Assembly (NCBI GenBank): GCA_036261615.1 | Contig: DATAKK010000003.1 | Location: 1-33,119, forward strand | Reading direction: 5' to 3' | Length of the DNA: 33,119 nucleotides | Origin: JAJYQH01 sp036261615 | GTDB lineage: Bacteria > Actinomycetota > Actinomycetes > Propionibacteriales > Propionibacteriaceae | Part shown: positions 9,824 through 18,518 of the stretch, one piece after another | Numbering within the stretch: the stretch's first letter is position 1 | How the letters are laid out: each line of letters starts with the position of its first letter | Program-made: the position numbers and the translations under genes | The notes under the pieces: generated by a model | The model's database searches: none | What the model was told of the DNA's origin: nothing | What the model saw: the letters and a program-made list of their open reading frames with translations, nothing else

Positions 9824-11455
9824 TCACTTGCGGCGTTCGACCCGGATCTTCTCCTTGGGGGCCGGACCCTTGGCGCCCTTGGCCTCGGCGAGCCGGCGCT
9901 GGTTCTCCTCCTGCATGTCGGCGAGTTGCTCCTGGCTGATGCCGCCGGAGCGCAGGAAGGCGAACGCGATCGCCGCGATCGCGAGCGACAGCCAGGTGGG
10001 GGCGCCGAACACGACGGGGAGGCTGATGAGGGCGACCATGTCGAAGCCGCGGAACAGGTTCATCATCATCCCAGGCGGCATGGCGCCGGCGGAGGTGGCG
10101 ATCATCGGCCCCGAGTAGTTGGGGCTGCGGGCGCTCACCCAGCGGATGGCGCCGATGAGCCCGGCCGCAGCGCTGGTGATCGCGACCATCGTCCCTTCGA
10201 CGGCCGAACGGTGGGTGCTGCTCGACCAGACGCCGATGAACGCGGGCGCGGCGAGCACCGCCCAGATGAGCGTGAGCACCGCGGGCACGACCGACGCGGC
10301 CGTGCGGATCTCGCTCGTGCTGTACGGCAGGCACCGGGCGAGGCCCGACGTGCGGGCCAGCACCCGCAGCGAGTTGAAGAACGGGATGAGCGCGGCCATG
10401 AGCACCAGCGCGGAGATCGCCACGTTGAGCGACCCGAGCCCTAGCGCCACCACGGCGTAGGGCACGATGACCGACACCCCGAGCGTGGCGAGCGGACGCG
10501 GGAACCGGAACAGCCGCTGCACGTCGCGCCACACCAGCGCCCGGAGCCCGCTGCTGCGTCCCCGGGTGGGCCGCACCCGGCCGCGGGCCACGGCGTCCCG
10601 CTCGACGACGATGTCGCGCATGAGGCCGAAGTCGAGGGCGAACATGGCGCCCTGCATGCCCGACATGAGCGAGCCGCCGCTGGTGAGCCGGGCCCGGCGA
10701 ATGAAGCCGAGCCGCGCCCGCGCCGTGACCGCGCCGAGGACGCCGATGACGATCCCGACCCCGGCGACGCCGAGGGCGATCGACTGGCCGAGGGTGTCGG
10801 TGATCGTGAAGGTGGCCTTCCCCGCGGCGGTGGCGATGACCATGCCGAGCACCGCGACGCCGGCCAGGGCCACGACCGCCTGCAGGGTGCGCAGCGTCCA
10901 CGACCGCTCGAAGGTCTGTTCGGACGCCGCGAACGCGGTGGCTCCGAGGGCGGCGGCACCGGTGGCCAGGGTCCAGATGACGATGCTGCGGCCCGGGGAC
11001 CCGGTGAGCGCGGCGATGAGCGCGCCGACGCCGGCCCCGATGGCGAACGCCGCGATGAGGGCCATGACGAGGCGGCGCATGAGCAGCCGGGAGCGACGAA
11101 GCGGCGCGTCCATCAGCCAGAACCCCTCGGCGGCGGACGCGAGCACCGGTCCGAACATCCGGCTGGCGGCGAAGGTCATGGTGAGGACGCCGGACAGCCC
11201 GGCCCACGGCAGCAGGCTGCGCCCGGAGGTGCAGCCCGCCGAGGCGCAGTCGGACACCGAGCGCTGGGCGTGGATGATGACGTTGACGACCATCGCGGTG
11301 ATCATCGCCGCGCTGAACACGGCGACGTAGCCGTCGCTGATCGCCTGGCGGATGTTGCGGGTCGCCCTCCCCTGCCGCCAGTCGCGCATGAGGAGGAGGA
11401 GTTGGCGCTCGTCGACCTGGTGGGTCGCGAACTCTCCGCTGGTGTGCGACGTCAT
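9824..11455 (-). CDS. ABC transporter membrane protein (DUF6297-like)
   Basis: Integral membrane protein of 543 residues with roughly ten to twelve hydrophobic segments. Clear ones lie near 47-65, 88-104, 132-152, 158-176, 192-210, 227-245, 340-375 and 395-415. An Arg/Lys-rich loop is at about 245-315, and the charged, Lys-rich C-terminus (about 510-543) is cytoplasmic in appearance. The ATG at 11455 overlaps the stop of the adjacent ATPase gene (ATGA), so the two form one exporter. It resembles the DUF6297 family seen beside ABC ATPases in actinobacteria; that family name is from memory. Substrate is unknown. Confidence 0.75.
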   Translation of the reverse strand: MTSHTSGEFATHQVDERQLLLLMRDWRQGRATRNIRQAISDGYVAVFSAAMITAMVVNVIIHAQRSVSDCASAGCTSGRSLLPWAGLSGVLTMTFAASRMFGPVLASAAEGFWLMDAPLRRSRLLMRRLVMALIAAFAIGAGVGALIAALTGSPGRSIVIWTLATGAAALGATAFAASEQTFERSWTLRTLQAVVALAGVAVLGMVIATAAGKATFTITDTLGQSIALGVAGVGIVIGVLGAVTARARLGFIRRARLTSGGSLMSGMQGAMFALDFGLMRDIVVERDAVARGRVRPTRGRSSGLRALVWRDVQRLFRFPRPLATLGVSVIVPYAVVALGLGSLNVAISALVLMAALIPFFNSLRVLARTSGLARCLPYSTSEIRTAASVVPAVLTLIWAVLAAPAFIGVWSSSTHRSAVEGTMVAITSAAAGLIGAIRWVSARSPNYSGPMIATSAGAMPPGMMMNLFRGFDMVALISLPVVFGAPTWLSLAIAAIAFAFLRSGGISQEQLADMQEENQRRLAEAKGAKGPAPKEKIRVERRK

Positions 11456-12117
11456 GCGCGCTCAGCCCCCACGTGCACGATCCGGGCGCCGACGGCCTCG
11501 ACGAGGCTGGGCTCGTGGCTGGCCATGACGATGGCGAGGCCGGCGTCCTTCTCCTGCTTGAGTCGCTGCCCGAGCCACTCGAGTCCCTCGGTGTCGAGCC
11601 GCTGCTCCGGCTCGTCGAGCACGAGCAGCTGGCGCGGCCGGACGAACGCCGTGGCGAGGGCGAGGCGGCGGCGCTGGCCGGACGACAGGGTGCCGGGGAG
11701 CTGGCCCGACTGCGGCACCAGCTGCACCTGCTCGAGCACCTCGTCGACGAGCGCGTCGGCGTCCTCGAGGCCGTGCGCGCGGGCGAGCAGGTCGAGGTGC
11801 TCGACGACGCTGAGGTCGGGGAAGAAGTCGAGGTCGTCGATGACGGTGGCCACCGCGCGGCGCATCTCCGGGTTCGACTCGCGCATCCGCTCCCCCAGCA
11901 CCTCGACCGAGCCGTCGGTCGGCTTGTCGGCCCCGACGATGCAGCGGAGGATCGTCGACTTGCCCGCGCCGTTGCGTCCGGTGAGCGCCACGGCCTCGCC
12001 GGCGGCGACCTCGAGGTTGAAGCGCTCGACGATCACGGCCTCGCCGTACTTCTTGGTGAGGTTGGTGACTTTGAGAACCGGACGGGTGCCGGACGTGCGT
12101 TTGGCCATGGCCGCCAT
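11452..12117 (-). CDS. ABC transporter ATP-binding protein
   Basis: Cytoplasmic ATPase of 221 residues that drives the downstream membrane protein. Walker A is GRNGAGKST, the signature is LSSGQRRRLALA, Walker B is LLVLDEPEQRLD, and the switch histidine is in ASHEP. It is a short, exporter-type single domain. ATG 12117 (with a weak GGAAC upstream) is preferred; ATG 12108 is possible. It is divergent from menG across about 73 bp. The catalytic residues are intact; the substrate cannot be predicted. Confidence 0.9.
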   Translation of the reverse strand: MAAMAKRTSGTRPVLKVTNLTKKYGEAVIVERFNLEVAAGEAVALTGRNGAGKSTILRCIVGADKPTDGSVEVLGERMRESNPEMRRAVATVIDDLDFFPDLSVVEHLDLLARAHGLEDADALVDEVLEQVQLVPQSGQLPGTLSSGQRRRLALATAFVRPRQLLVLDEPEQRLDTEGLEWLGQRLKQEKDAGLAIVMASHEPSLVEAVGARIVHVGAERA

Positions 12118-12149
12118 TGTTCCGCATCGTGCCCGCGCACCCCGCATCC

Positions 12150-12169
12150 CGCCGGTCGGGGAACCGGCG
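12150..12169. promoter_or_regulatory. Inverted repeat over the menG -35 position (candidate operator)
   Basis: Perfect 7-bp arms CGCCGGT and ACCGGCG separated by six bases, located between the divergent ATPase and menG genes. It covers the place where a menG -35 would lie, 17 bp before TAGAGT. This fits a repressor site but could be chance in such GC-rich DNA. A comparable repeat stands before the APH-like gene. Confidence 0.3.
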
Positions 12170-12178
12170 ACAACGCCG

Positions 12179-12184
12179 TAGAGT
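12179..12184 (+). promoter_or_regulatory. -10 element TAGAGT for leaderless menG start
   Basis: TAGAGT is followed by six bases and then GTG 12191. The hexamer fits the actinobacterial -10 consensus TAnnnT, and the spacing implies that the transcript begins at the start codon. Confidence 0.5.
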
Positions 12185-12190
12185 GTGCGC

Positions 12191-12910
12191 GTGACTTCGC
12201 GAGCGACCCTGGCCAAGCGACGCGCGGACGTGTCGCACATGTTCGACAGCGTCGCCAACCGCTACGACCTCATGAATGACGTGCTCACGATGGGGATCGA
12301 TCGCAGCTGGCGCTACGACGTGCTCGAGGCCGTCGACCCGCGTCCCGACGAGTTGATCCTCGACCTGGCCGCCGGCACCGGCACCTCGTCCACCGCGTTC
12401 GCGGACGCCGGCGCCGAGGTGTTCCCCACCGACCTCAGCCTCGGGATGCTGCAGGTCGGCAAGCAGCGCGAGCCCGACCTGCCCTTCGTCGCCGGGGACG
12501 CCCTCCAGCTCCCGTACGCCGACAACAGCTTCCACGCGGTGACCATCAGTTTCGGCCTCCGCAACGTCGAGGACACCGCGGGCGCGCTGCGGGAGATGCT
12601 GCGGGTCACCCGGCCGGGCGGCCGGATCGTGGTGTGCGAGTTCTCCACCCCGACCGCCCCGTGGTTCCGCACCCTCTACCAACGGGGCGCGCTCCGCGTC
12701 CTGCCCCAGGTGGCCCGGCTCTCGTCGAACCCCCCGGCCTACCAGTACCTCATCGAGTCGATCCTCGCCTGGCCCGACCAGCAGCGGCTGGCCGACCTCA
12801 TGCACGACGTGGGCTGGAAGGCGGTGGGCTGGCGCAACATCAGCGGCGGCATCGTCGCCCTGCATCGCGGATGGAAGGGCGCTTCACCGGTCCAGGCGAC
12901 CCGTGACTGA
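12191..12910 (+). CDS. menG: Demethylmenaquinone methyltransferase
   Basis: SAM-dependent C-methyltransferase (UbiE/MenG family) for the last ring step of menaquinone synthesis. The 239 residues contain the family N-terminus VSHMFDSVANRYDLMND, SAM motif I DLAAGTGTSS, the diagnostic ISFGLRNVED and VVCEFSTPTAPWF. The GTG at 12191 is chosen for the leaderless -10 at 12179; GTG 12185 is in frame just upstream. The last eight bases overlap the next gene, so the nuclease gene is probably translated with it. With menaquinone genes around and no ubiquinone genes seen, menG is preferred over ubiE. Confidence 0.93.
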   Translation: MTSRATLAKRRADVSHMFDSVANRYDLMNDVLTMGIDRSWRYDVLEAVDPRPDELILDLAAGTGTSSTAFADAGAEVFPTDLSLGMLQVGKQREPDLPFVAGDALQLPYADNSFHAVTISFGLRNVEDTAGALREMLRVTRPGGRIVVCEFSTPTAPWFRTLYQRGALRVLPQVARLSSNPPAYQYLIESILAWPDQQRLADLMHDVGWKAVGWRNISGGIVALHRGWKGASPVQATRD

Positions 12911-14711
12911 CCTGCTGGCGGCGTCCGAACCCGTTCGACCCCAGACGCGTCCGATCGTCCTGGACGCCTACGCCGCGCGCAGCTGCCCGGTGAAGACGCA
13001 CAACCGGTTCGACGCGACGCTGCCCGACATCCGGGGGGCCTCCCGGCTCGGGGGCACCCGCAGCGCCCCCGACGAGAACACCGCCGACGAGCACCTGCTC
13101 GAGCTCTTCGCCGGCGGCAAGGCGTTCGAGGTCGAGATGCTCGGGCGGATCGCCGCCGGGGCGTCGGGCGTCGTCGACCTGCGCTCCCCCGGCGAGGAGT
13201 TCTCCCGCGAGCCGATCGACCTCGCCACCCGCACCGCGGCGACGGCCGACGCGGTCGCGTCCGGTGCGGCGGTCATCCTCGGGCCCGCCCTCCCGCTCGA
13301 CCTCGCCGGGCACCGCAGCGGACGCCCCGACCTGCTGGTCCGCGGGGCGGCCCGCGACGACGGCGGCCCGGGGTACCTGCCGGTCGAGGTGAAGCGGCAC
13401 CGGGTGATGGAGACGTTCACCGGCTCGGGCGCGGCGGTGCGGCTGTCGACGCTCGACCGGCCCCTGCCCGACCAGGCCCTCGACCTGCCGGAGTGGACGA
13501 TCAAGTCCAGCCGCGACGGCGACCTGCTGCAGATGGCCCACTACTGGCGCGAACTGGACGCCGCCGGGTGGGCGTCCGCCGGGGCGCCGGTTGCCGGGCT
13601 CATCGGCACCGACCAGTTGCCGGGCGCCGGGGAGTACGGGATCTCCTGGATCGACCTGCGGGTGAAGATGCTCCGCACGTTCTCGCGCACGTCGCCCGAC
13701 GGCTGGCGGCTCCGTAGCCCGCTGGAGCGGTACGACCACGAGTTCGGGTTCCGGGTCAAGGTGGCCCAGGTCGCGCAGCAGCGGATCGGCGCGGTCGACG
13801 ACCCCGCCCCCATGGTGACCCCGATCGTCGTCCGGGAGTGCGACCACTGCCTGTGGTGGTCGGTCTGCGATCCCCAACTGCCCGAGGACGACCTCAGCCT
13901 GCGGATCTCCAAGTCGCCGCTCGACGTGCGCGAGATCGCCAGCCTGCGTGCCCTGGGCATCGAGACCATCTCCGACCTCGCCGGGGCCGACATCGACGAC
14001 CTGCTCGTGCGCTACCTGCCGGAGGTCCGCCACCGCGACGGGGCCGAGGGACGCCTGCGGCTCGCCGCGCGCCGGGCCAATCTCATGGTCTCCGGGGTCG
14101 ATCTGGAACGGGTGTCGGACGGGCCGATCGAGCTGCCGGCGTCCCGTCTGGAGATCGACCTCGACATCGAGACGACGTCCGACGACCGGGTCTACCTGTG
14201 GGGGTTCCTCGTCGACGACGGCGGGTCCGAGCCGCGCTACGTCGAGTTCTCCCGGTTCGACGATCTCGACCCGGCCGCGGAGGTCGAACTGGCCCGAGCG
14301 GCGCTCACCTGGCTCGACGACCTGCTCGCCGGCGTCCCCGACGGCCTGGTGTTCCACTACTCCGACTTCGAGCCGGTGCACATCGGCCGGCTCGCCGCCC
14401 GCAGCCGCGACCCGGAGTTCGTCGCGCTCGGCCGACGGGTGAACGCCCGCACGGTCGACCTGTTCACGACCGTGCGGCAGAATTACTTCGGCGCCAACGG
14501 GCTGGGGCTCAAGGTGGTGGCCCGGTCGGGTCCGGGATTCGACTGGCGCGACGGCGAGGCCGGTGGGCTCAACTCCCAGCGCTGGTTCGCCGAGGCCATC
14601 GGCACCGGTGATGACGGCGTCCGGAACGCGGCGCGGCGGCGGGTGCTCGAGTACAACGAGGACGACGTGCGGGCCACCCACGCCCTGCGCGCCTGGATGC
14701 GGCGGGGCTGA
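12903..14711 (+). CDS. TM0106-type RecB-like nuclease with C-terminal RNase H-like exonuclease domain
   Basis: Predicted DNA nuclease of 602 residues with two catalytic modules. The N-terminal RecB-like part has a PD-(D/E)XK core: RPD (D143) and VEVK (E162, K164). C28 together with C313, C316 and C322 (CDHCLWWSVC) gives the one-plus-three cysteine pattern of the Fe-S staple in AddB and Cas4 nucleases. A helical linker (345-400) leads to an RNase H-like DEDDy-type domain with DIE (421-423), D488 and YNEDD (584-588). Start is GTG 12903 inside the end of menG. The biological role of this family is not established; DNA repair is the likely setting. No helicase domain is attached. Confidence 0.82.
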   Translation: MTDLLAASEPVRPQTRPIVLDAYAARSCPVKTHNRFDATLPDIRGASRLGGTRSAPDENTADEHLLELFAGGKAFEVEMLGRIAAGASGVVDLRSPGEEFSREPIDLATRTAATADAVASGAAVILGPALPLDLAGHRSGRPDLLVRGAARDDGGPGYLPVEVKRHRVMETFTGSGAAVRLSTLDRPLPDQALDLPEWTIKSSRDGDLLQMAHYWRELDAAGWASAGAPVAGLIGTDQLPGAGEYGISWIDLRVKMLRTFSRTSPDGWRLRSPLERYDHEFGFRVKVAQVAQQRIGAVDDPAPMVTPIVVRECDHCLWWSVCDPQLPEDDLSLRISKSPLDVREIASLRALGIETISDLAGADIDDLLVRYLPEVRHRDGAEGRLRLAARRANLMVSGVDLERVSDGPIELPASRLEIDLDIETTSDDRVYLWGFLVDDGGSEPRYVEFSRFDDLDPAAEVELARAALTWLDDLLAGVPDGLVFHYSDFEPVHIGRLAARSRDPEFVALGRRVNARTVDLFTTVRQNYFGANGLGLKVVARSGPGFDWRDGEAGGLNSQRWFAEAIGTGDDGVRNAARRRVLEYNEDDVRATHALRAWMRRG

Positions 14712-14721
14712 GGGTCTGCGG

Positions 14722-15729
14722 CTACTGCGCCTGCCGCAGCAGCCAGGCGTCGATCTCCCGCTCGAGATCGGCCTTGCGGTCGGACGCCAGGAAGCTCGCC
14801 TCGACCGAGTTGCGGGCCAGTGTCGCGAGGTCGGCGGCGTCCAGCCCGAACTGCTCGGCGACCGCCGCGTAGTTGTCGTCGACGTAGCCGCCGAAGTAGG
14901 CCGGATCGTCGGAGTTCAGCGTGACCACGACGCCGGACGCCAGCAGCCGAGGCAGCGGGTGCTCGGCCAGCGACGCCACCGCCTTGAGCCGCACGTTCGA
15001 CAGCGGGCACACCGTGAGCGGCGTCCCCTCGCGGGCCAGGCGGCCCATCAGCCCGGGGTCCTCGATCGAGCGGACGCCGTGGTCGATCCGGTCGACGTGC
15101 AGGAGGTCGAGGGCTTCCCGCACGTAGTCGGGGCCGCCCTCCTCGCCCGCGTGCGCGACCCGGCGCAGGCCGAGTTCGCCCGCCCGGTCGAAGACCGCGG
15201 CGAACCTCGACGGCGGGTTCCCGACCTCGGCCGAGTCGAGACCCACGCCGACGATCGGCGCCCCCGTCTGCAGGAGGCGCTCGAGCAGGTCGAGCGCCTC
15301 CTCGGCGCTCCGGTCGCGGAGGAAGCAGGCGATGAGGCTGCTGGTCGTTCCCGTCGCAGCTTCACCGCGCCGGCAGCCCTCCACCAGCCCGTCCACGACC
15401 TCGGCCAGCGGGACGCCGCGAACCAGATGGGCCTGCGGGTCGAAGAAGATCTCGGCATGCCGGACGCCGGCCGCCGCGGCCCGGCGGAGGTAGGCCTCGG
15501 CCAGTTCGGCGAAGTCGTCCGCCGTCCGCAGCACCGCCATGTTCGCGTAGTAGAGGTCGAGGAAGCTCTGCAGGTCGTCGAAGGCGTACCGGGCGCGGAG
15601 CTCGTCCAGCGACCCGTAGGGCAGCGTCACCCGGTTCCTCGCCGCGAGCGCGAGGATCAGTTCGGGCTCCAGCGTCCCCTCGATGTGCACGTGCAGTTCG
15701 ACCTTGGGCAGGGCGGCGATGTCGGTCAT
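14722..15729 (-). CDS. Adenine deaminase of the adenosine deaminase superfamily
   Basis: Zinc amidohydrolase of 335 residues in purine salvage. Metal and catalytic residues are present: H13 and H15 (HVHIEGTLEPE), H193 and E196 (VAHAGEE), H217 (IDHGVR), D274 and D275. The segments HIEGTLEPEL, FFDPQAH, GLDSAEVGNPPS and LNSDDPAYFGGY match the adenine-specific branch (yeast Aah1 and Pseudomonas PA0148) rather than true adenosine deaminases. The expected reaction is therefore adenine to hypoxanthine. Genes of this branch are often labelled add. The ATG at 15729 has GGGGA just upstream. The stop is only 10 bp from that of the convergent nuclease gene. Confidence 0.85.
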   Translation of the reverse strand: MTDIAALPKVELHVHIEGTLEPELILALAARNRVTLPYGSLDELRARYAFDDLQSFLDLYYANMAVLRTADDFAELAEAYLRRAAAAGVRHAEIFFDPQAHLVRGVPLAEVVDGLVEGCRRGEAATGTTSSLIACFLRDRSAEEALDLLERLLQTGAPIVGVGLDSAEVGNPPSRFAAVFDRAGELGLRRVAHAGEEGGPDYVREALDLLHVDRIDHGVRSIEDPGLMGRLAREGTPLTVCPLSNVRLKAVASLAEHPLPRLLASGVVVTLNSDDPAYFGGYVDDNYAAVAEQFGLDAADLATLARNSVEASFLASDRKADLEREIDAWLLRQAQ

Positions 15730-15808
15730 GGTCCCCGTTCGTCTCGGCGTGGTCAGGAGATGCTAGCGAGCCATGGCTCCTGCCCTCGCTCCAGCCCCGG
15801 GTTCCGTC

Positions 15809-15889
15809 GGCGTACGAGATGACTGACGGCGTACGAGATGTCGGCTGAAAACCGACATCGTGTACGCCGGAGCGGACGGGTCGTACGCC
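15809..15889. repeat. 81-bp intergenic repeat, copy B (inverted relative to copy A)
   Basis: Located between the 3' end of menD and the 5' end of the deaminase gene. It is the reverse complement of the element at 9675-9755 with about seven mismatches and no gaps. This copy has a better central hairpin: GATGTCGG pairs with CCGACATC across a 7-base loop, flanked by GGCGTAC and GTACGCC. Similarity continues a few bases beyond the GTACGCC end. Confidence 0.8.
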
Positions 15890-15924
15890 GGGGGAACGGG
15901 GCGGCGAGCCTTGGAGGAAGCCGG

Positions 15925-17553
15925 TCAGAGGCGGGACAGGGCCTCGGAGATGCGCCGCCGGTTGGTGCGGGCGACGCGGACGACGAGCAGTTCGGGGGAC
16001 GCCGGCGGCACCCGCAACCGCGCCCCCAGCTCCCGCAGGTCGGACACCTCCGCGGCGTCCCAGCCGAAGCCCCGGGCGACCGCGGCGAGGTCGACGCCGT
16101 GCGGCGTCCCGAACACCCGCTCGAAGCTGTCCGCGTGCGGCAGCGCCCCCTGTTCGAGGGTGTGGAAGATCGCCCCGCCCCGGTCGTCGAGCACCACCAC
16201 CCGCAGCGCCGGGCGCCGCTCGAGCTCGCCCAGCCACAGGCCCCCGGTGTCGTGGATCGCGGTGACGTCGCCGACGAGCAGGGTGGTGGGTCGCCCGCTG
16301 CCCAGCGCGATGCCGGACGCCGTCGAGATCGTGCCGTCGATCCCCGCGAGTCCCCGGTTCGCGTACACCGCGCCCGGCTCCGGGCTGATCGGGGCGAGGT
16401 CGGCGTCCCGGATCGGGTTGGACGCCCCGAGCACGAGGTTCTGCCCGACGCCGACCCGCTCGACCACCAGCGCCGCGACGTCCGGCCCGGTGAGCCCGAC
16501 GGACTCCCGTTCGCGCTCGAGCACGAGGTCGATCCGGGTGCGGAGCACGTGGTCGGCGGTGCGCCATTGGTTGAGCCAGTGCGGGTCGGGCGAGCGTTCG
16601 AGGCGCACCTCGTCGGCCACCACCGCCACCCGGTGCCCCGGGTCGGGCCAGCTGGCCCCGCAGGTCACCACGACCAGTTCGACGTCGTCGCGTTCGAGCA
16701 GCGCGGTGACCGGGCGCGACAGCGTCGGGTGCCCGACGAGGACCACCCGCTCGATCCGGCCGCCCAGGTCGTCGCGGCCGAGCAGCAGCCGGTAGCCGGC
16801 GATCGCGTTCTCCCCGGCCCGGGCGTTGCTCGACGGCTCCGCGAGCAACGGGACGCCGGCGGCCTCGGCCAGCGCCCGGGCCCGGTCCCCCGTGGCCGGG
16901 TCGGCCGCTCCGGCGAGCACGACCGTGCGCGGCGTCCCGTCGAGGTCGAGCACCGACCCCCGAGGACGGCCCACCACGAGCGGTCGCACCGCCGGGATCG
17001 GCTCGCCGGGCCTGGGCTCCAGCAGCGGCGGCGCGAATTGGGCGTTGAGCTGGACGGGTCCGGGCCTCCCGGTGCGCGTGCCCAGCGCCTCGTGCACGAG
17101 CCGCTGGACGATCGCGTGCACCGCGTGCGAGGGCGCATCGGCACTGCTGAGGTTCGCCGTCGCCCGGGCATGGACGCCGTAGAGCCGGTCCTGGTCGGTG
17201 GTCTGGTTGGCCCCTGACCCCACCAGGCGGGCCGGCCGGTCGGCGCTGATGACGACCAGCGGCACCCCCGCGGCGGAGGCCTCCATGACGGCCGGGAGCA
17301 GGTTGCCCACCGCCGTTCCCGACGTGGTGACCACCGCGGCCGGCGTCCCGGTCGACAGCGCGAGGCCCAGGGCGAGGAACCCGCCCGACCGCTCGTCGAT
17401 CCGCACGTGCAGCCGCAGCAGGCCGTCGAGGTCGGCGCGGTGCAGGGCTGTCGACAGCGGCGCGTTCCGCGACCCGGGCGCGACGACGACCTCGCGCACG
17501 CCCGCCGCGACCAGCGCGCCGACGACGTCGCGGGCCACCCGCGGAGAGCTCAC
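15925..17553 (-). CDS. menD: 2-succinyl-5-enolpyruvyl-6-hydroxy-3-cyclohexene-1-carboxylate synthase
   Basis: Thiamine-diphosphate enzyme that joins isochorismate and 2-oxoglutarate (SEPHCHC synthase). It has 542 residues. The N-terminal APGSRNAPLS (25-34) and DERSGGFLALG (E54, the catalytic glutamate that activates ThDP) are typical, as is SADRPARLVGSGANQTTDQ. The ThDP/Mg site near the C-terminus is LLVGDVTAIHDTGGL. The start is GTG 17553, which overlaps the menC stop (GTGA); the longer open frame upstream lacks homology. It is the last gene of the menE-A-C-D operon. Confidence 0.94.
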   Translation of the reverse strand: MSSPRVARDVVGALVAAGVREVVVAPGSRNAPLSTALHRADLDGLLRLHVRIDERSGGFLALGLALSTGTPAAVVTTSGTAVGNLLPAVMEASAAGVPLVVISADRPARLVGSGANQTTDQDRLYGVHARATANLSSADAPSHAVHAIVQRLVHEALGTRTGRPGPVQLNAQFAPPLLEPRPGEPIPAVRPLVVGRPRGSVLDLDGTPRTVVLAGAADPATGDRARALAEAAGVPLLAEPSSNARAGENAIAGYRLLLGRDDLGGRIERVVLVGHPTLSRPVTALLERDDVELVVVTCGASWPDPGHRVAVVADEVRLERSPDPHWLNQWRTADHVLRTRIDLVLERERESVGLTGPDVAALVVERVGVGQNLVLGASNPIRDADLAPISPEPGAVYANRGLAGIDGTISTASGIALGSGRPTTLLVGDVTAIHDTGGLWLGELERRPALRVVVLDDRGGAIFHTLEQGALPHADSFERVFGTPHGVDLAAVARGFGWDAAEVSDLRELGARLRVPPASPELLVVRVARTNRRRISEALSRL

Positions 17554-18518
17554 CGGGCCCCTCCCGCGGCGTCCAGGGCCGCCGTCGCGTCCCACCGGGC
17601 CCGCCAGAAGTCGACGGTGCCGGCGTCCGGTTGCAGCCGGTCGAGCGCCGCCTCGTCGACGTCGACGTCGCCGACCGGCAGGTAGCCGTCGCGGGCGACG
17701 AGCGAGGGGGAGGCGACGTCGTCCATGAACAGCCTCGCGGTGTTGAGTCCGCACGCGTAGGGCAGCTCGGGCAGGGCCGCGGCCAGCGCGACGCCCGCGC
17801 GGAGCCCGACCGACGTGTCGAGCGCCGACGACACGACAACCGGCAGGCCCAGCGTCTCGGCCAGGCGCAGGCACGCCCGGACACCGCCGAGCGGCTGCAC
17901 CTTGAGCACGGCGATGTCGGCCGCCTCCAGCTGCACCACGCGTTCCGGGTCGCCGCTACGGCGGATGCTCTCGTCGGCGGCGATCGGCACGTCGATCCCC
18001 CGGCGCGCCAGCTCCCGGCGCAGCGCGGCGAGCTCCTCGGTCGTCCGGCACGGCTGCTCGGCGTACTCGAGGCCGAACCGCCCGAGCATGCGGAGGTTGT
18101 CGGTCGCGGTGGCGACGTCCCAGCCGCCGTTGGCGTCGACCCGGATCCGTCCGCCCGGGCCCAGGGCGTCGCGCACCGCCTCGACCCGGTCGAGGTCGTC
18201 CGAGACCGGCTGCCCGGGCTCGGCGACCTTGACCTTGGCCGTCGAGCACCCGGACGCCGTGACGATGCGGTGCGCCGCGGCGGCGTCCACCGCGGGCACG
18301 GTGACGTTGACCGGCACCCGGTCGCGCACCGGGGCGGGGAATCCGACGGTCGCGGCCTCCAGCGCGGCCCGGCGCCACGGCACGAGCTCCGCACCGGAGT
18401 AGTCGAGGAACGGGCTGAACTCGCCCCAGCCGGCGTCCCCCTTGACCAGCATCGCCTCCCGGGTGGTGATGCCGCGGAAGCGGGTGCGCATCGGGATGGA
18501 GACGACCCGGCTGATCAT
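17550..18518 (-). CDS. menC: o-Succinylbenzoate synthase
   Basis: Enolase-superfamily dehydratase that makes o-succinylbenzoate from SHCHC. The 322 residues hold the catalytic lysines K95 and K97 (AKVKV) and K206 (LKVQPLGG). The metal ligands are D128 (RVDANGGW), E154 (YAEQPC) and D182 (AADES). The ATG at 18518 overlaps the menA stop (ATGA), and the gene end overlaps the menD GTG. All active-site residues are present. Confidence 0.92.
   Translation of the reverse strand: MISRVVSIPMRTRFRGITTREAMLVKGDAGWGEFSPFLDYSGAELVPWRRAALEAATVGFPAPVRDRVPVNVTVPAVDAAAAHRIVTASGCSTAKVKVAEPGQPVSDDLDRVEAVRDALGPGGRIRVDANGGWDVATATDNLRMLGRFGLEYAEQPCRTTEELAALRRELARRGIDVPIAADESIRRSGDPERVVQLEAADIAVLKVQPLGGVRACLRLAETLGLPVVVSSALDTSVGLRAGVALAAALPELPYACGLNTARLFMDDVASPSLVARDGYLPVGDVDVDEAALDRLQPDAGTVDFWRARWDATAALDAAGGAR

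Noticed and set aside
15362..18394. A 1010-codon open frame on the minus strand
   Set aside because: It runs in another frame across menD and menC, is dominated by Arg, Pro, Ala and Ser with no domain, and only reflects high GC; the men genes have intact motifs.
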